From Candidatus Bipolaricaulota bacterium (GTDB taxonomy: Bacteria > Bipolaricaulota > Bipolaricaulia > UBA7950 > UBA9294): DNA of 6,373 nucleotides. The notes under the pieces were generated by a model. The model was not told where the DNA came from. It worked only from the letters and a program-made list of their open reading frames with translations, and did not search any database. Positions 1 to 5,481 of the stretch are shown here, one piece after another. The translations under genes and the position numbers were made by a program. Location of the stretch: assembly GCA_023132545.1 (NCBI GenBank), contig JAGLYB010000116.1, forward strand, positions 1-6,373, read 5' to 3'. Every line of letters begins with the position of its first letter. Position 1 is the stretch's first letter.

Positions 1-216
1 CAAGGCTTCGGCATCGAGATGGTCGGGATGCTCGTGTGTGATCAGGATGAGATCTGCTTTGGGCAGCGTCGAGTAATCGGCTACTCGGCTGAATGGATCA
101 ACATGAATAACCTTCTCACCGAACGTGAACATCAACGATCCATGACCCAAGAACATGATTTTCAACTCCCCTGAAGACGTCTGGATGACATCGGTTTCAA
201 ATGGATGAGTCGACAT
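1..216 (-). CDS. MBL-fold metal-dependent hydrolase, N-terminal 72 residues (partial)
   Basis: The ATG at 216 opens a frame that stays open to the window edge, so only the first 72 codons are present. Residues 61-66 are HEHPDH, the HxHxDH zinc-binding motif of the metallo-beta-lactamase fold. It follows a hydrophobic strand (ADLILIT) and a first strand pair, GHGSLMFTFG and VIHVDPF. The GHGS...DPF pattern resembles UlaG-like (cytoplasmic MBL) proteins, which are hydrolases of varied and often unknown substrates. The start is well supported: GGAGG (224-228 on this strand) lies 7 bases upstream, and a promoter lies just beyond it. The gene is divergent from the ferredoxin gene. The fold is secure. 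The substrate cannot be told, and the rest of the protein lies outside the window. Confidence 0.88.
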   Translation of the reverse strand, partial: MSTHPFETDVIQTSSGELKIMFLGHGSLMFTFGEKVIHVDPFSRVADYSTLPKADLILITHEHPDHLDAEAL

Positions 217-250
217 CGGCGGACCTCCTGGTTCTACAAGTGCGTTGCTT

Positions 251-279
251 ACTGTAGAGGTTTCATGAGGGTTGCTCAA
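251..279 (-). promoter_or_regulatory. sigma70-type promoter of the MBL-fold gene
   Basis: Read on the minus strand, TTGAGC (279-274) is followed after exactly 17 bases by TACAGT (256-251). Each hexamer matches 4 of 6 consensus bases. The predicted start of transcription, near 244, gives a leader of about 28 bases carrying the GGAGG SD before the ATG at 216. Spacing and position support it, but the assignment is by pattern only. Confidence 0.55.
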
Positions 280-511
280 GGGGAAAGAACGGGAAGCAGT
301 TTATGGGCCACCTCTTGCTGCTCATTTCGACGGCCAGCCAACAGTTAGCTGGACGGAATCCAGCAGGATGTAGGGCGCCAATCCGGCGATAGCTAGGGGT
401 TCCTGAGCCGGTGACTGACAGCTCAGCTGTGCGATCGTTGTCATTCTGAGTAGCAGCCATCAGCTGATTCGCATCGGATCGGCACAGATCAAGCACCTCC
501 GTGTATTGGAC
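280..511. other. Intergenic stretch between divergent promoters, no gene recognised
   Basis: This is the core of the 386-base gap between the MBL and ferredoxin genes. I see no tRNA (no T-loop GTTCRANNC pattern) and no known RNA motif. A minus-strand open frame of 89 codons (532-263) resembles no protein I know and has no clear SD, so I do not call it. The stretch holds a 5-base inverted repeat CCAGC/GCTGG (334-338/348-352) and two stronger palindromes listed separately. It may be regulatory DNA, an uncharacterised small RNA or decayed sequence. Confidence 0.4.
418..468. repeat. Two CAGCTG-centred palindromes between the divergent promoters
   Basis: Two short dyads sit 28 bases apart. ACAGCT-C-AGCTGT spans 418-430 (6-base arms, 1-base centre). 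ATCAGCTGAT spans 459-468 and is a perfect 10-base palindrome. Both contain CAGCTG. They lie upstream of the ferredoxin promoter and far upstream of the MBL promoter, where an activator or repressor dimer could bind. Being operators is inference; short palindromes also occur by chance. Confidence 0.35.
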
Positions 512-540
512 TTTCCTAGGTGCCAGACGCAAGGTATGCT
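512..540 (+). promoter_or_regulatory. Possible promoter of the ferredoxin-domain gene
   Basis: TTTCCT (512-517) is followed after 17 bases by TATGCT (535-540), matching 3 of 6 and 4 of 6 consensus bases. Transcription would start near 547, giving a leader of about 55 bases before the ATG at 603. The -35 box is weak, so the promoter may need an activator or may be misplaced. Confidence 0.35.
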
Positions 541-602
541 TTGTTCCTGCAAAGGTCTAGTGGGGTGGCATCTGAGAAGCCTGCAGGCTGGGGGTGGTGA
601 AC

Positions 603-1529
603 ATGTTCCGACGAGCATCGCGGGAGTTCTGGAAGGCCGGACGCCGAGTCAAGGGATATTCGTTGTTCGACTTTCTGCATGGCTACGCCTATCTACGGTG
701 GGTATATGCCTACATCGGCATCGCTAAGGGAGATCGGAAGGTTCCTACTGTCCTTAAGCCACTTGTGGCGGCAATTGCCTGGATGTTTCTGCGGTCAGCA
801 GCGGGTCCGGATCGTGAGGTAGCTAGGCGCGAGTTTGCCAACCGCTATCACGGAAAGGTTGTACCTACAGAAGCGGCCGAGCAACTGGTAATGCTGGACA
901 AGCCGATTGAGTTGCGCGATCTTGAGAAGATCATCCCCTATAGCACGGCCAAGGACATCCTGCTATCTGAGCCCGACCATCTCGTGGTATTGGACTGTCC
1001 GTGTCGAGCAGGTGCTGAGAATCCTTGCTTGCCACTCGATGTGTGCCTGATCGTAGGAGAGCCGTTCACCAGCTTTGTGATTGAGCATCATCCGAATCGG
1101 TCGCGCTGGATCTCGCAAGAGGAGGCCGTGGATATCCTGCGCGCCGAGCACGAACGGGGACATGTGCACCATGCCTTCTTCAAAGACGCCATGTTGGGGC
1201 GCTTCTATGCTATCTGTAATTGCTGCTCATGCTGCTGCGGCGCTATGCAAGCCACTCGAAACGGCACGCCGATGCTGGCATCTTCAGGCTTCGTGGTGCA
1301 TCACACGTCTGAGACCTGCGTTGGGTGTGGGCTGTGTGCGGAGGCATGTCCGTTTGATGCCCTTTCCATCGAAGATGGCCTTGTTCAGATCGATGAAGCT
1401 GTGTGCATGGGATGTGGCGTCTGTGTCAGCAAATGTCCGAAAGGGGTTCTATCCTTAATCCGATCCCCTGAGAAGGGCGAACCGCTCATCATCACTGAGT
1501 TGCTATCGGGCGATGGATTGCTGAATTAG
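603..1529 (+). CDS. Cys-rich iron-sulfur protein with C-terminal 2x[4Fe-4S] ferredoxin domain
   Basis: The product has 308 residues from the ATG at 603. The C-terminal part is a bacterial-type ferredoxin domain with two full CxxCxxCxxxCP motifs (Cys 239/242/245/249 and 268/271/274/278), expected to bind two [4Fe-4S] clusters for electron transfer. Before it lies a conserved-looking Cys-rich region: DCPCR (131-135), C142, C148, a His-rich stretch HERGHVHHAFF (183-193), and ICNCCSCCCG (204-213) with six Cys in eight residues. I recognise this layout from uncharacterised 4Fe-4S proteins of anaerobes. The Cys-rich core may hold another metal site (inference). The N-terminal 80 residues are basic, with only a short hydrophobic patch (about 50-63), and no signal peptide is seen. 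In-frame GTGs at 594 and 597 are alternative starts, but GGTGG (593-597) sits 5 bases before the ATG and fits as its SD. Electron partner and substrate are unknown. The 3' end overlaps the convergent ychF gene by 4 bases. Confidence 0.9.
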   Translation: MFRRASREFWKAGRRVKGYSLFDFLHGYAYLRWVYAYIGIAKGDRKVPTVLKPLVAAIAWMFLRSAAGPDREVARREFANRYHGKVVPTEAAEQLVMLDKPIELRDLEKIIPYSTAKDILLSEPDHLVVLDCPCRAGAENPCLPLDVCLIVGEPFTSFVIEHHPNRSRWISQEEAVDILRAEHERGHVHHAFFKDAMLGRFYAICNCCSCCCGAMQATRNGTPMLASSGFVVHHTSETCVGCGLCAEACPFDALSIEDGLVQIDEAVCMGCGVCVSKCPKGVLSLIRSPEKGEPLIITELLSGDGLLN

Positions 1530-2596
1530 CGCGAAGGGGAAAACCGAATGACGACGATGTCTCCGTCGCGAATCTCATATTCCTTGCCTTCCAATCTAAG
1601 TTTCCCGGCTTTGGCAACGGCTTCTTCGGAGCCGTGCTCGATCAAATCATCGTAGGCGATGACTTCCATGCGAATGAATCCACTCTCCATATCTGTGTGG
1701 ATTTTGCCGGCGGCGATCGGTGCCTTGCTGCCCCTGCAGCAAGTCCAGACATGAACTTCCGTGTCGCCGGCGGTAAAGAAGTCGACCAATCCCAATTCGC
1801 TGTAGGCGGCGTGAATGAGCCGCTCGACGGATAGCTCGTGCAATCCGAGTTCCGACAAGAACTCGGCGCGATCTTCCTCGGGCAACTCGCTAATATCAGC
1901 CTCATCTCGTCCACAGATCGAGACCATTTCGCTGCCTTCGTCTGCGCCGTAGGTGCGGAGCGCCTTCACTGCATCGGAATTCATGTCCTCGGGGCCGGCC
2001 ACATTGGCTACATAGAGTACGGGCTTGAGGGACATCAACGTGCATTCGAACACCGATGCTCGCTCAGCGTCTGTTAAGCCTTGTCTGCGAGCGGGAATGC
2101 CGTCGTGCAGTCGATCAAGCACGCGTTGGCAATTCTCGGTTTCCTGAATAGCGAACTTATCCCCGGTTCTTGCGCGTTTGGATATGCGTTCGAGTTTTCT
2201 CGTCAAGGTCTGAGAATCGGCAGCCATGAGTTCAAGATCGACTAGCTCAGCATCATGGATGGCATCAACGGAACCATGCCCATTTTCGAAGCAGCGAACC
2301 ACGTGAATCAACACATCGGCTTCCTTGATGTGGGTCAGTAGTTTGGATCCACGGCCGCCTTCGGTAGTCGCTCCTTCCTCCAGACCAGGGATGTCGACAA
2401 CATCCATGGTGGATGGGGAGATCTTGGCAGGTGAGTAGAGATCTACCAATTTCTGGACGCGTTGATCGGGAATGGCGACTGTAGCACGATGGGCTTCCGC
2501 GGCATCAAACATGGATGCATGTGCTGCTGTTACGGCGTTGAACACCGTTGTTTTGCCACATTGCGGGCGACCGATTAATCCACATCGAAGGGACAT
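1526..2596 (-). CDS. ychF: YchF/OLA1-type P-loop NTPase, divergent
   Basis: The product has 356 residues, close to E. coli YchF (363). The order is: P-loop GRPQCGKT (9-16); G3 DIPG (68-71), with the hydrophobic residue after G typical of YchF instead of catalytic Gln; the YchF signature HVVRCFEN (98-105); a helical, charged coiled-coil-like insert (about 119-165); KPVLYVANV (191-199) at the G4 position; and a C-terminal TGS domain (about 270-353) with near-canonical FFTAG, KAPIAAGKIHTD and KLRLEGKEY. YchF proteins hydrolyse ATP and bind ribosomes. Two motifs deviate: the PFCTIEPN stretch after the P-loop is replaced by an Ala-rich segment (24-37), and the usual NxxE base-recognition motif reads NVAG (198-201). 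Cys13 lies in the P-loop. The start is chosen for AAGAGG (2611-2606) 9 bases upstream and the canonical N-terminus; the frame stays open further upstream to 2848, into the kinase gene. It may be a paralogue rather than the housekeeping copy. Confidence 0.87.
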   Translation of the reverse strand: MSLRCGLIGRPQCGKTTVFNAVTAAHASMFDAAEAHRATVAIPDQRVQKLVDLYSPAKISPSTMDVVDIPGLEEGATTEGGRGSKLLTHIKEADVLIHVVRCFENGHGSVDAIHDAELVDLELMAADSQTLTRKLERISKRARTGDKFAIQETENCQRVLDRLHDGIPARRQGLTDAERASVFECTLMSLKPVLYVANVAGPEDMNSDAVKALRTYGADEGSEMVSICGRDEADISELPEEDRAEFLSELGLHELSVERLIHAAYSELGLVDFFTAGDTEVHVWTCCRGSKAPIAAGKIHTDMESGFIRMEVIAYDDLIEHGSEEAVAKAGKLRLEGKEYEIRDGDIVVIRFSPSR

Positions 2597-2643
2597 AATT
2601 ACGAACCTCTTAAGAAACGGGAAAGTATCGAAGAGCGGTGCGT

Positions 2644-2671
2644 ATTCTATCGTCGCAATTGCGTAACGCAA
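2644..2671 (-). promoter_or_regulatory. Promoter of ychF
   Basis: On the minus strand, TTGCGT (2671-2666) is followed after 16 bases by TAGAAT (2649-2644), a 5 of 6 match to the -10 consensus. The start of transcription would lie near 2637, giving a leader of about 40 bases with the SD AAGAGG. So ychF is probably transcribed on its own as well as by any read-through from the kinase gene. Confidence 0.55.
2654..2671. repeat. Operator-like inverted repeats over the ychF promoter
   Basis: Three alternating half-sites lie in 18 bases: CGCAA (2654-2658), TTGCG (2659-2663), a TAA spacer, then CGCAA (2667-2671). The first two form the perfect palindrome CGCAATTGCG; the last two form TTGCG-TAA-CGCAA. 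The cluster covers the -35 box and most of the spacer of the ychF promoter, a typical place for a repressor. No known regulator is assigned. A second palindrome, CGCTGCAGCG (2682-2691), lies just downstream of the kinase stop codon and has no T-run. Confidence 0.4.
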
Positions 2672-2699
2672 GGTGAAGCGACGCTGCAGCGAAGACTTG

Positions 2700-3674
2700 T
2701 TACAGGACCAGGTGCGAGCGAAGTGGCGGATCTGCTCCCTGCCGCGCGCAGGCGACGGCGGCAACTTGATCGGCGAATTGAAGTGCGCTGTGGATCTCGA
2801 TGTCTTCCAATGGGGCGAAGGTATCGAGAGAAAGTCGGTGGTGATCAAAGAGCCACGCCAGCAGTCCGGACATGAAGGCGTCCCCTGCGCCGATCGAATC
2901 GACGAGTTGGATCCTCGACGATGGAACGCTCACTGTGCTCTCCGTTGTGAATCCAGTGGCTCCGTCCTTGCCTCGCGTGATCACGACGAGTTTCGGTCCC
3001 ATGGCCAGCCAACGCTTGGCAATCTCAGAGGGCTGATTCCCTGGATAGAGAATCTCCAAGTCGGCCTGACTAAGCTTTACGATATGGCTAAGTTGCACCC
3101 ACCCTTCCATCTGCGCTTTGTATGCTTCCAAGTCAGGGATAAGGGTGGGCCGCACATTGGGATCGAAGCTGATGAGTCGATGGCCATGTTCCCGCTGCAC
3201 CAAGCCGGTCAATGTGCCCCCGATGGGCTGACAAGCCATCGAGTACGAGCCGAAGTGAATGGCCTGAACGGAGTCCGGCATGTGCTCGGGTAGGTCCTCA
3301 GGCAACAACTGCTGATCAGCTGCATCGCGTCCATAGAACGAGAACTGCGGCTCACATCCCGGTTGGGACCTAATTATCGCAAGAGTGGAAGGTCCATCAT
3401 CGTCTCGCACGTAGTTCTGAGCTACGCCATTTGCCTGCAGGGTTGTGCGGAGCTGTTGTCCGAATGGATCAGTGGACAGCTTGCCCAAGAAGCCGGTGGG
3501 AACGTTCAGTCGCGCCAAACCGATAGCGACATTGAAGGGCGATCCTCCCGACATGGCGCGATACACATCTGGATCGCTTCCGACGGAAACAAAATCGATC
3601 AACGCTTCGCCAGCAACGAGAACATGGAAGTTGGAAGGTAGGCCATAATCGGTTCGCAGGCTCTCGGCACTCAT
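2700..3674 (-). CDS. PfkB-family carbohydrate kinase, probable fructokinase
   Basis: The product is a cytoplasmic enzyme of 324 residues, normal for the ribokinase/PfkB fold, which transfers phosphate from ATP to a sugar. The N-terminal strand is HVLVAGEALIDFV (17-29). Signature 1 is GGSPFNVAIGLARL (43-56). DPNVRPTLI (171-179) and VKLSQADLEIL (199-209) follow. Signature 2 is DSIGAGDAFMSGLL (259-272), with Asp265 as the expected catalytic base in the GAGD anion hole. The SPFNVAIGLARL stretch and the C-terminal CARQGADPP (309-317) resemble fructokinases, so fructose to fructose 6-phosphate is the best guess; another hexose or KDG is possible. The ATG at 3674 is the only start consistent with the frame: upstream there is no ATG, GTG or TTG before an in-frame TAG. 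No SD is visible, and a -10-like box lies 7 bases upstream, so the mRNA may be leaderless. No transporter or sugar hydrolase lies nearby to name the sugar. Confidence 0.88.
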   Translation of the reverse strand: MSAESLRTDYGLPSNFHVLVAGEALIDFVSVGSDPDVYRAMSGGSPFNVAIGLARLNVPTGFLGKLSTDPFGQQLRTTLQANGVAQNYVRDDDGPSTLAIIRSQPGCEPQFSFYGRDAADQQLLPEDLPEHMPDSVQAIHFGSYSMACQPIGGTLTGLVQREHGHRLISFDPNVRPTLIPDLEAYKAQMEGWVQLSHIVKLSQADLEILYPGNQPSEIAKRWLAMGPKLVVITRGKDGATGFTTESTVSVPSSRIQLVDSIGAGDAFMSGLLAWLFDHHRLSLDTFAPLEDIEIHSALQFADQVAAVACARQGADPPLRSHLVL

Positions 3675-3681
3675 AACGGAG

Positions 3682-3711
3682 AGTATGATCCGGCACTCTG
3701 AGTCTGTCCAA
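3682..3711 (-). promoter_or_regulatory. Promoter of the sugar kinase gene, possibly leaderless
   Basis: On the minus strand, TTGGAC (3711-3706) and CATACT (3687-3682) are separated by 18 bases, with 3 of 6 and 4 of 6 consensus matches. Seven bases separate the -10 box from the ATG at 3674, so transcription would begin at or next to the start codon. The boxes are only moderate. Their placement, together with the missing SD, is what makes the call. Confidence 0.42.
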
Positions 3712-3767
3712 CTCCCGCCCGCCTACCCCGAAAGCCGATAAGGGAAGTCGTTCGATATGTGTAGTCA

Positions 3768-3797
3768 TTACCAGGAAGCAGTGACATCAAGTAGACT
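3768..3797 (+). promoter_or_regulatory. Promoter of the secreted-protein gene, possibly leaderless
   Basis: TTACCA (3768-3773) and TAGACT (3792-3797) are 18 bases apart, each a 4 of 6 match. Only six bases separate the -10 box from the ATG at 3804, so the transcript would start at or next to the start codon. No SD is present in this gap. The mirror-image arrangement for the divergent kinase gene strengthens the case. Confidence 0.45.
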
Positions 3798-3803
3798 GTC
3801 GGC

Positions 3804-5291
3804 ATGAAACGTTCTCTTATTCGATTGTGCGGATTGTGGTTGATAATGCTGGCAATTTCCGGAGCCGTGGGTGTGGCTGCTTCTCCTATCTCTGGCATAC
3901 GAGAAGGGGTTCCCATTGTGTTGACGGGTGAACTGCTGCCTTGGGAGAACGTTTCTCCCAACGACGTCGTTGCCTTCTCATATCATGACGGCTGGACGCA
4001 GATACCAGTGCAAGTCGACGAACGAGACCAGCGAGAATACATACAGATCTATGGACCCTCCGCGAGTGAAAATCCGATTACTGCCGTCTACGGAACCGGC
4101 ATCCATGGAATTGTGTACTGCGATCCGAACACATTCACGGGCCCTGACTCCGACCCGACGCTCGACGTAAATGACGAAATCGTCTTTATGGCCCACGATG
4201 CCGGGAATCGAGCACCAACAGACGAAGGACCGTCATCCGTTCGCGAGGGAAGTGGTATTGAGCTGGAACTAGCCGATCCGCTGACGGATCAAGTGAGCTA
4301 TATGTACCTTTTTCTGCAGGACGGGTCACTCGATCCTTCGACCGGGATGTCGTATGTCGAATATGATTTCAATCCGCTCTCCGGGGAGTATAAAACTACC
4401 TACAACACTGCAGGGATGGATATGGCGACCGGCCTCCTGAACGACGATTTCGGCGAACAACTGAATCCGGAAGACTCGATGATTCGAACGTCTATGTATG
4501 AGCGGCATTGGTCCTATCGTTGGACCTGTGACAGCCTTTCGTTGTCTGGAGGTCCTAACCTGGTTGAAAGGGAGGACTACTGGATGGCTCCAGGAGCCTG
4601 TCTTCGCCACATCGGAACGTTCAATGCTCAAGAAGGCTGCTTCATTGCCAATATCTCAGGACCGGTGCGTGCCATTCGATCCTACCTAGGAGCCAACAGT
4701 GGACCACTAGTTCAGGTGGACAAGATTTACTACGAAACACGAGAGGATTCGACCATCTATCTTCGCGTTCACCCCCGACCGGCAGTGGGAACTTTCTATG
4801 TGGATCATACCCTGGCTGCCATCGGTATGACCTATCACAACGATCTTAATCTCGACGGCGTGACCATCGACGGTCATTCTGATCACCTGACATTGGGGCC
4901 GATCACCTGGGAACTTGTGACCGGCGAGCCCGGCAGTGTACTTCGTATTCACGATATCGATACCGACATTCCCTTCACGGACGAAGACTTCACGGTCTTC
5001 TATGCAGACGCATTGGATACGGACATCAGACTATGCCTCGCTTGCCTCGAAGGATGCGAGGAATCTGTTCCGTTGGGAGATCCTCATCTGATCGGTGCAA
5101 GCGGTGTCTGGAATACTGCGCAGCTTCCAAATACGGATCCCGGACTGCTGGCCACCAAGCATCTGACGATGTTGATCACGACGTACTATGGTGATCAGGA
5201 CTGGATGACGACGGACGCCATTCTCAGGCGTGCGTGGTCCGATTATCCGCTGGAAATCGGTGTCGTCCCCTGGCCTACCTCAGCTGAGTAA
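3804..5291 (+). CDS. Secreted protein of unknown function
   Basis: The product has 495 residues with a clear Sec signal peptide: basic KR at 2-3, a hydrophobic core (about 8-24), and a likely cleavage after VAA at 24-26. There is no lipobox and no C-terminal anchor, so it is probably periplasmic or extracellular. I do not recognise the family. The mature part is rich in acidic, aromatic and beta-type segments without long helices. Asp-rich loops that could bind calcium occur at 115-124 (DSDPTLDVND) and 347-356 (DLNLDGVTID, dockerin/EF-hand-like). Seven mature Cys (106, 242, 266, 279, 411, 414, 418) could form disulfides; the last three make CLACLEGC. ISGPVRAIRSYLGANSG (284-300) looks like a conserved core. 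The start is firm: an in-frame TAG at 3792 leaves no earlier start, and the signal peptide begins here. There is no SD. It is divergent from the sugar kinase gene, but a role in sugar use is only a guess. Confidence 0.85.
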   Translation: MKRSLIRLCGLWLIMLAISGAVGVAASPISGIREGVPIVLTGELLPWENVSPNDVVAFSYHDGWTQIPVQVDERDQREYIQIYGPSASENPITAVYGTGIHGIVYCDPNTFTGPDSDPTLDVNDEIVFMAHDAGNRAPTDEGPSSVREGSGIELELADPLTDQVSYMYLFLQDGSLDPSTGMSYVEYDFNPLSGEYKTTYNTAGMDMATGLLNDDFGEQLNPEDSMIRTSMYERHWSYRWTCDSLSLSGGPNLVEREDYWMAPGACLRHIGTFNAQEGCFIANISGPVRAIRSYLGANSGPLVQVDKIYYETREDSTIYLRVHPRPAVGTFYVDHTLAAIGMTYHNDLNLDGVTIDGHSDHLTLGPITWELVTGEPGSVLRIHDIDTDIPFTDEDFTVFYADALDTDIRLCLACLEGCEESVPLGDPHLIGASGVWNTAQLPNTDPGLLATKHLTMLITTYYGDQDWMTTDAILRRAWSDYPLEIGVVPWPTSAE

Positions 5292-5297
5292 TCGCGA

Positions 5298-5326
5298 TTG
5301 ACACGGTCCTCGAACTGTCGTACCCT
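5298..5326 (+). promoter_or_regulatory. Promoter upstream of fusA with perfect -35 box
   Basis: TTGACA (5298-5303) is a perfect -35 box. It is followed after the optimal 17 bases by TACCCT (5321-5326), a 3 of 6 -10 box of TANNNT form. It begins 6 bases after the secreted gene's stop codon. A start near 5333 would give fusA a leader of about 150 bases containing the hairpins listed below. Confidence 0.55.
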
Positions 5327-5390
5327 TCGCCCTTAAGGTTTCCGCAATGGCTATCCGGTTCTAATTCCTAGAACGAGTTTGCGAACTGAA

Positions 5391-5424
5391 ACCTCGCTGA
5401 TGAAGCGAGGTGGATTTGCTTTTG
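5391..5424 (+). terminator. Hairpin with T-rich tail: terminator or fusA-leader attenuator
   Basis: ACCTCGCT (5391-5398) pairs perfectly with AGCGAGGT (5404-5411) around a 5-base loop. It is followed by GG and a T-rich stretch (ATTTGCTTTTG) that is interrupted, so termination may be partial. It is the best terminator candidate for the secreted-protein gene. Because the TTGACA promoter lies upstream of it, it would also sit inside the fusA leader, where it could act as an attenuator. A weaker hairpin, GTTCTA/TAGAAC (5358-5363/5369-5374), precedes it. Confidence 0.5.
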
Positions 5425-5429
5425 TGGAG

Positions 5430-5467
5430 GCGTACCCGTCATACATGGAAGGAATTGGACGGTACGC
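5430..5467 (+). promoter_or_regulatory. Leader hairpin directly before the fusA SD
   Basis: GCGTAC-C-CGTC (5430-5440) pairs with GACGGTACGC (5458-5467): ten base pairs with one bulged C and a 17-base loop. The arm ends one base before the SD AAGGAG (5469-5474). Such a position can affect ribosome access. The loop also contains an ATG (5444) and an SD-like GGAAGGA. Structure is seen in the sequence; a regulatory role is inference. Confidence 0.45.
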
Positions 5468-5481
5468 GAAGGAGCTAGACC

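Noticed and set aside
263..532. 89-codon minus-strand open frame in the MBL/ferredoxin intergenic region
   Set aside because: No recognisable domain, low-complexity composition and no convincing SD; it also overlaps the MBL promoter region.
506..727. 73-codon plus-strand open frame overlapping the ferredoxin gene start
   Set aside because: It lies in another frame over the 5' end of a well-supported gene and has no recognisable features.
2682..2691. CGCTGCAGCG as a terminator of the kinase gene
   Set aside because: It is a palindrome with no room for a loop and no following T-run on the minus strand.
2597..2848. N-terminal extension of the YchF frame up to 2848
   Set aside because: It would overlap the kinase 3' end, and the extra residues match nothing. 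The ATG at 2596 has an SD and the canonical YchF N-terminus.
2673..3293. 206-codon plus-strand open frame antisense to the kinase gene
   Set aside because: The PfkB signatures on the opposite strand are unambiguous; this frame shows no domain and is a codon-bias shadow.
5411..5446. Second fusA promoter downstream of the hairpin (TTGCTT, 18 bases, CATACA)
   Set aside because: Only 3 of 6 matches in each box; the TTGACA promoter upstream is clearly better.
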